This document shows positions 60,466 to 64,000 of a stretch of 64,000 nucleotides of DNA, piece by piece (position 1 is the first letter of the stretch; every line of letters begins with the position of its first letter). The translations under genes were made by a program, and so were the position numbers. The DNA is taken from the NCBI GenBank assembly GCA_026770025.1, contig JAMXDE010000033.1:496001-560000 (forward strand). Reading direction: 5' to 3'. This DNA comes from Craspedostauros australis (taxonomy: Eukaryota; Bacillariophyta; Bacillariophyceae; Mastogloiales; Achnanthaceae). The notes beneath the pieces were generated by a model that had not been told where the DNA came from, did no database searches, and saw only the letters and a program-made list of their open reading frames with translations.

Positions 60466-63068
60466 GGCGGAGGTGCCCCAGCCCCGGGGTCGGCGTTGCT
60501 TTGATGCTTCGCCAACTCTGCACGTAGTTTGTCGATTTCCGCTCGTTGGATCTCCAGCCTGGCGTTGTTGACCGACTCCTTGCGCTGGCGTTCTTGCTCC
60601 AAGGCTGCCGCCCAGGTGGCTTCTCGGCGCCGCTCGGACGCTGTCGTGGTGATAGATTCGGCATCTCCAGACCCCGGAACACCAGTGACTGCTGAATTCA
60701 TCGTCATATGCGACCTGATAGTAGTGCCGCTGCCGAACAGGCTTCGATAGTCCAGGGCTGCGGGCCTATAACTTGGCTTGTCGAGCAGTTCTGTCGGGAG
60801 ATTTGTGATCACCACACTGGCAGGAAACTCTTCTTCGAGGAGGTGCTCCAGATTGCTGTTGTCGGGAGCATTGTACTCTTTCGTCTCTGCGTCGTACGTG
60901 ACGTTGAGGTTGGCATACCAGGCGTCAGGGCTGAACCATTTCTCCGTCTTGACTCCAAGCTCGATACGTGCGATGGCTGGGAGCAGACTCATGATGGCCG
61001 ACGCTTGTGCCATACTCTCCTCGAAGACGTGTGCGATGAGCTGATCGTCGTGGGCCCTCGCCATGTCCAGGCTCTGGAAGATCTGCTTCCCGTCGGCATC
61101 CTTCATGCTCATGAGATGTGACCTGAGGGTGACGTGTTCGCGGTTGTCGCCATGGACTGGATCGTCCAGTTTGGCCACGCCTGACGTGTCGACGTATTTG
61201 AGGCTGGTCAGCACTGCTTGATGCTTTTGGATCAGCATGCCTCTGTGGCGCCGCTTCTTCTCCGTCATCTGTTCGTATCTGGCCTCGGGGAGGAACCTGA
61301 GGCGAACGCCTGCCGGCCTGTTGTCGTCCTCGTTGAGCAGGTCACACAGCCTTTCGACCGCAATGGCTGCCTGTGAACTTTCCGTTTCCACTTTGATCGC
61401 CCTCCACGGTTGCATTGTCCAGTGCTTTCCACTCTTCTGGTAGGCCTCCCTGGTTTTGTCGCACACCACCACCAAGTTCTTGAGTTTGCCACCCACTCTT
61501 GTGTTTTTGTGGCGCCTTCGAAATTCTCGGTTGAGAAGCTCCATTGTGCCTTTGACATCGTTGAATCCGCCCGAGTACAAGAGGAACCCGATTTCCTTGG
61601 TGTTCTCCACCTGAAGAGTGTTGATGTAGAGGCCCTCTTGATGTTTGTAGTAGTAGGGATTCATCTCCGCGTCTCGTTCGGCCGTGATGTTGGTGGGGTG
61701 CATGTCGGTGGTGATGCGCACGTTGGTGTAAGTCAACCCGCTTTCCATCGTTGATGCCCTGAGTCCTTTGAAAAAAGTGCGGAGCTCCTTGAGGTCGGTG
61801 GGGACTTGACCTGAATGTTGGATGTACCCTCTCTCCTCCGGAGACTCCTTCCATGGAAGTATGACTGCTGACGGATCCACGATTCGGACCTGGCTGAACC
61901 ATGCCACGATTCTGTCTCTGAGAGCCTTGGTTGTGTCTGGCTCCGTTTGGTCCGCCTTGACTTTGAACATGAACCTCGTGGTATGCTGTAGGCTGGGCTG
62001 TCCTATGAGGATCTGGCTGGTGTCTGACTCCACAGATGCCGTCTCGACGGCTGTCTCGAGGTTGGCGTTGTCGAATGTGACTCCTGCCGCTCGTGGCCTC
62101 ACAGACGGAGGTTTGGTCGCTGTCTGAGTGCCCGTTTCTGGACTGTCGCTGGTCCGGCTGTTGCCCGCTGGTTGGCGGGTTCGCGGCTGCGCTGGGGCTT
62201 CTGGTGCTGGTTGCGTCTCGGGTTCGTCGTCACTCAGCAGGGCAAACCTGTTGATGTTGGTGCCGGCGATCGCTGCCTGGCCTGTGGGCGACGAAGACAT
62301 CCTGGTGCGCTTGGTTGGTTTCGCTCCAAGTGATGGCGAGGGCGGTCCTTCGTTTGCGTCCATGCCGGCGGCGCGTGGCGTCGGGCGTTGGTCTGATGAT
62401 GCTGTGTGGTTGGATGACTCTGAGAGCGCGTCTGCTGCCGGTGCTGTGCCAATGTCGTCGTTCGTGCCGAGCACCCGTTTGGCTGCCTCCCAGGCTCGAG
62501 CTGGTCTGCTGCGCGAGCTGATGCGTCCGTCGCCATTGACCTTGAACACTTTCCTTGGGTCTGTGGATGCCAGCCGCATGATGGCCATTGACACCCGCCG
62601 GCGTCGTGGGTCGTCGGACGGCAAGCTCATGGGCCCGTACTGAGTGTGTCTGCCATTGAGAACACGGCGGAAGAACATCTCCCACTCTTTGGCGGTTGGG
62701 TTGGCTGCCGATGCCTCCGTCTCACTTCTGCCATACCACTTTGCTCTCGCACTCCACATCTGACCTGCCATGTAGTCGATGGAGTGAGGGCCGTTGGCCT
62801 TCGTAAATGGCTCGATGTCATCACCGTACTTCCTCTCCGTGGTTTTCCACGTGCTTGTTCTTGGTCGGTATTCGAGTGTGTACTCATCTGGGGTTGGTGT
62901 GCTCATTTCTGGCCCATTTGACTCCGCTCTTCTCCCTGTCACACAGCTACTATGAGGTGGTTCCTTGAGGGTTGTGAGTCCTTGCTGGTGAGTCTCGGTA
63001 TCGTCGCCATTACGGTCGGACGGCGCGCCATTTTCGAGCTCCATCATGGTCAAACCTTCGCTTGCCAT
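60459..63068 (-). CDS. LINE-2 ORF1 protein (869 aa, unrecognised type)
   Basis: This is the homologue of LINE-1 ORF1. A conserved early block, 'EWEMFFRRVLNGRHTQYGPMSLPSDDPRRRRVSMAIMRLASTDPRKVF', is at about residues 130-175. A Ser/Thr/Pro/Ala-rich linker follows (about 190-340), then a second block of about 400 residues starting 'TTRFMFKVKADQTEPD'. A helical C-terminus carries 'ERRREATWAAALEQERQRKESVNNARLEIQRAEIDKLRAELAKHQ', a strong coiled coil. No CCHC knuckle is present. The stop codon TAG overlaps the start of ORF2. Likely an RNA-binding, self-associating particle protein by position; the fold is not recognised. Confidence 0.85.
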   Translation of the reverse strand: MASEGLTMMELENGAPSDRNGDDTETHQQGLTTLKEPPHSSCVTGRRAESNGPEMSTPTPDEYTLEYRPRTSTWKTTERKYGDDIEPFTKANGPHSIDYMAGQMWSARAKWYGRSETEASAANPTAKEWEMFFRRVLNGRHTQYGPMSLPSDDPRRRRVSMAIMRLASTDPRKVFKVNGDGRISSRSRPARAWEAAKRVLGTNDDIGTAPAADALSESSNHTASSDQRPTPRAAGMDANEGPPSPSLGAKPTKRTRMSSSPTGQAAIAGTNINRFALLSDDEPETQPAPEAPAQPRTRQPAGNSRTSDSPETGTQTATKPPSVRPRAAGVTFDNANLETAVETASVESDTSQILIGQPSLQHTTRFMFKVKADQTEPDTTKALRDRIVAWFSQVRIVDPSAVILPWKESPEERGYIQHSGQVPTDLKELRTFFKGLRASTMESGLTYTNVRITTDMHPTNITAERDAEMNPYYYKHQEGLYINTLQVENTKEIGFLLYSGGFNDVKGTMELLNREFRRRHKNTRVGGKLKNLVVVCDKTREAYQKSGKHWTMQPWRAIKVETESSQAAIAVERLCDLLNEDDNRPAGVRLRFLPEARYEQMTEKKRRHRGMLIQKHQAVLTSLKYVDTSGVAKLDDPVHGDNREHVTLRSHLMSMKDADGKQIFQSLDMARAHDDQLIAHVFEESMAQASAIMSLLPAIARIELGVKTEKWFSPDAWYANLNVTYDAETKEYNAPDNSNLEHLLEEEFPASVVITNLPTELLDKPSYRPAALDYRSLFGSGTTIRSHMTMNSAVTGVPGSGDAESITTTASERRREATWAAALEQERQRKESVNNARLEIQRAEIDKLRAELAKHQSNADPGAGAPPPC

Positions 63069-63158
63069 CGTGTTTGTCGTCGTGTTGTTTGCTGTCGCTT
63101 GGTACTATTTTAGAGTTTTCTTGTTTGCTGTTTTGTTTGTCGGAATTCCGAAACTATC

Positions 63159-63175
63159 GTCTTCGTTGTCTCCGT
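63159..63175 (-). repeat. Target-site duplication of LINE-2, 5' copy (17 bp)
   Basis: Perfect partner of 54638-54654. Both copies read GDNED in the Copia-2 frame. Confidence 0.93.
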
Positions 63176-64000
63176 CTGCGCCATCCTCGTCGGCGTCTTC
63201 GTCGTCTTCGCTCATGGCCTCCTCGACGTCGATGTCAATGGCCTCGTTGCCCATCTCAGCTCCGTCGCCGTATGGACCGATCAGGTCGTGCGCGTTGAAG
63301 CAGCATTCGTAGCTCACTTCGCGTCTTGGATCCACCTCGTGGATGATGGGCTCCTCGTTGAGCCACTCCAGGACGATCTCATCGTCCTGCGCTTCGTTGT
63401 CACTCCCGATGCACTCGAAGTTATCGAAGAAGGAGTCTTCGATGTAGTCGTCGGACACCAACATGCAGAGCGGCATGTCCTTTGCCGAGAGTACCATCTC
63501 GTGTCCGCTCTTGTCGTGTCCTTCCGTTGCTGTGTTGGCCTGTTCGTCGGCCTTCTTCTTCTCATTGAACTTCTTCTTTCGGCACTCCGCCTCGCGATGT
63601 CCGAAGATGCCACAGTAGTTGTACTTGCCCTTGAAGCCGCTTCCTTTGTTACGCTTTCCGTTCATTTTGTTGTTGTTGTTGTTGTTGTTTTTCTTGTTGT
63701 CCGATTTCTTGCGTTCTGGGCAATCGGCGGATCTGTGACCATACACACCACAGTTGTGGCAGGTCCCCTTGAAGTTACCGGTGCTTGTGAAGCCGGTGTC
63801 GTTGCTCTTCGTGTTGCTATCTTGGAAATCGTCGATGTACGCCTTTCCGCCTTGATGGGTGGCGTGTGCTGTGCGGAGTACTCCTCTGATCGCATTGATG
63901 GTAACCACTTCCGGATTAAACGTGAGTTGGTGTTGGAAGTTCACGATGTGGATTCTGTACTCGCTGCTCACCGTGCTGAGGATTTGCATGATCATCTCCT
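63159..64000 (-). CDS. gag: Copia-2 gag part (continues past the window)
   Basis: This frame is cut at its 3' end by LINE-2 and continues beyond 64000; the open frame reads on into the LINE leader to 63105. It contains a CCHC knuckle 'CHNCGVYGHRSADC', then an Asn/Lys-rich linker, then a second knuckle in which the first Cys is Tyr ('YNYCGIFGHREAEC'). An acidic C-terminal stretch ends 'DADEDGADGDNED', where the 17-bp duplication lies. The upstream helical part 'QHQLTFNPEVVTINAIRGVL' belongs to the copia gag (UBN2-like) core. In the intact element this frame continues directly into the part that now ends at 54654. Confidence 0.85.

Larger units (their letters stand above)
54655..63158 (-). mobile_element. 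LINE-2: full-length non-LTR retrotransposon inside Copia-2
   Basis: This 8,504-bp element is flanked by a perfect 17-bp duplication (54638-54654 and 63159-63175). Minus-strand order: a 90-nt A-rich leader, ORF1 (63068-60459), overlapping ORF2 (60465-54829, one stop codon inside), and a 174-nt 3' region with the same stem-loop as LINE-1. It is the same family as LINE-1 by domain order and ORF1 blocks, but clearly diverged. The 3' tail (...TTGTGTTACAACA) has neither poly(A) nor the TTTTA repeats of LINE-1. Confidence 0.92.
49364..64000 (-). mobile_element. Copia-2: Ty1/copia retrotransposon (partial), carrying LINE-2
   Basis: Its 3' LTR is at 49364-50156, a polypurine tract at 50157-50164, pol to 54654, then LINE-2 (54655-63158), then gag sequence from 63159 onward; the 5' LTR lies outside the window. 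The pol and gag parts are in one phase once LINE-2 and one copy of its 17-bp duplication are left out, so the element originally had a single gag-pol frame. It is a different family from Copia-1 (LTR about 793 bp, YVDD in RT). Confidence 0.9.

Noticed and set aside
54829..63068. Many 100-180-codon antisense frames inside both LINEs and both copia elements.
   Set aside because: They are antisense shadows of the large retrotransposon ORFs.
1..64000. CRISPR arrays, bacterial operons or ribosome-binding sites.
   Set aside because: The window is eukaryotic: GT-AG introns, LINE and LTR elements, and no spacer-repeat arrays.

Overview
This is eukaryotic nuclear DNA, most likely from a stramenopile alga and probably a diatom. 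The evidence is a DUF6824-type protein ('DVLSGRGGG...HPGN' core), a GT92-like glycosyltransferase of a form I associate with diatoms, Ty1/copia elements that may belong to the diatom CoDi group, GT-AG introns, and sparse, mostly intron-poor genes. The species cannot be named from sequence alone.

Host genes. Left to right they are: the 3' end of a possible DUF98/chorismate-lyase-like gene (1-352, +); a large AAA_16/NTPase gene (757-13120, -) split by a LINE; a THO-complex subunit 7 homologue (14788-15444, -); a low-complexity gene with a conserved helical core (17162-17992, +); a type II membrane GT92-like glycosyltransferase (18441-19997, -); a three-exon GTPBP1/2-family translational GTPase (20918-23639, +); a DUF6824 protein (24864-26543, -); a polytopic membrane protein of unknown function (46789-48033, -); and the broken 3' end of another gene (49105-49363, -). 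Functions range over mRNP export, RNA/ribosome surveillance, signalling and glycosylation. No operon-like logic links them.

Mobile DNA is more than half of the window and is strongly nested. (1) LINE-1 (1126-9460, -) lies inside the coding frame of the NTPase gene, flanked by a perfect 15-bp target duplication. (2) Copia-1 (32408-39034, -) is complete, with two identical LTRs of only 108 bp and a CAAAG target duplication. (3) Copia-2 starts at its 3' LTR (49364-50156, -) and runs past the right edge. It interrupts a host gene and is itself split by LINE-2 (54655-63158, -) with a perfect 17-bp duplication. (4) At 28934-30544 a solo LTR of the Copia-2 family sits inside an older LTR of the same family. 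The two LINEs are divergent members of one family: each has a long ORF1 of unrecognised type, an ORF2 with APE endonuclease, reverse transcriptase, RNase H and a CCHC finger, and a shared stem-loop near the 3' end.

The rest (13121-14787, 15445-17161, 23640-24863, 26544-28933, 30545-32402, 39040-46788, 48034-49104) holds only intergenic sequence, micro- and minisatellites, and short overlapping ORFs I do not believe. I found no convincing tRNA, rRNA or CRISPR feature. The most interesting content is the LINE family (conserved 3' hairpin, ATGTTAG ORF1/ORF2 coupling in one copy, novel ORF1) and the very short-LTR copia element.
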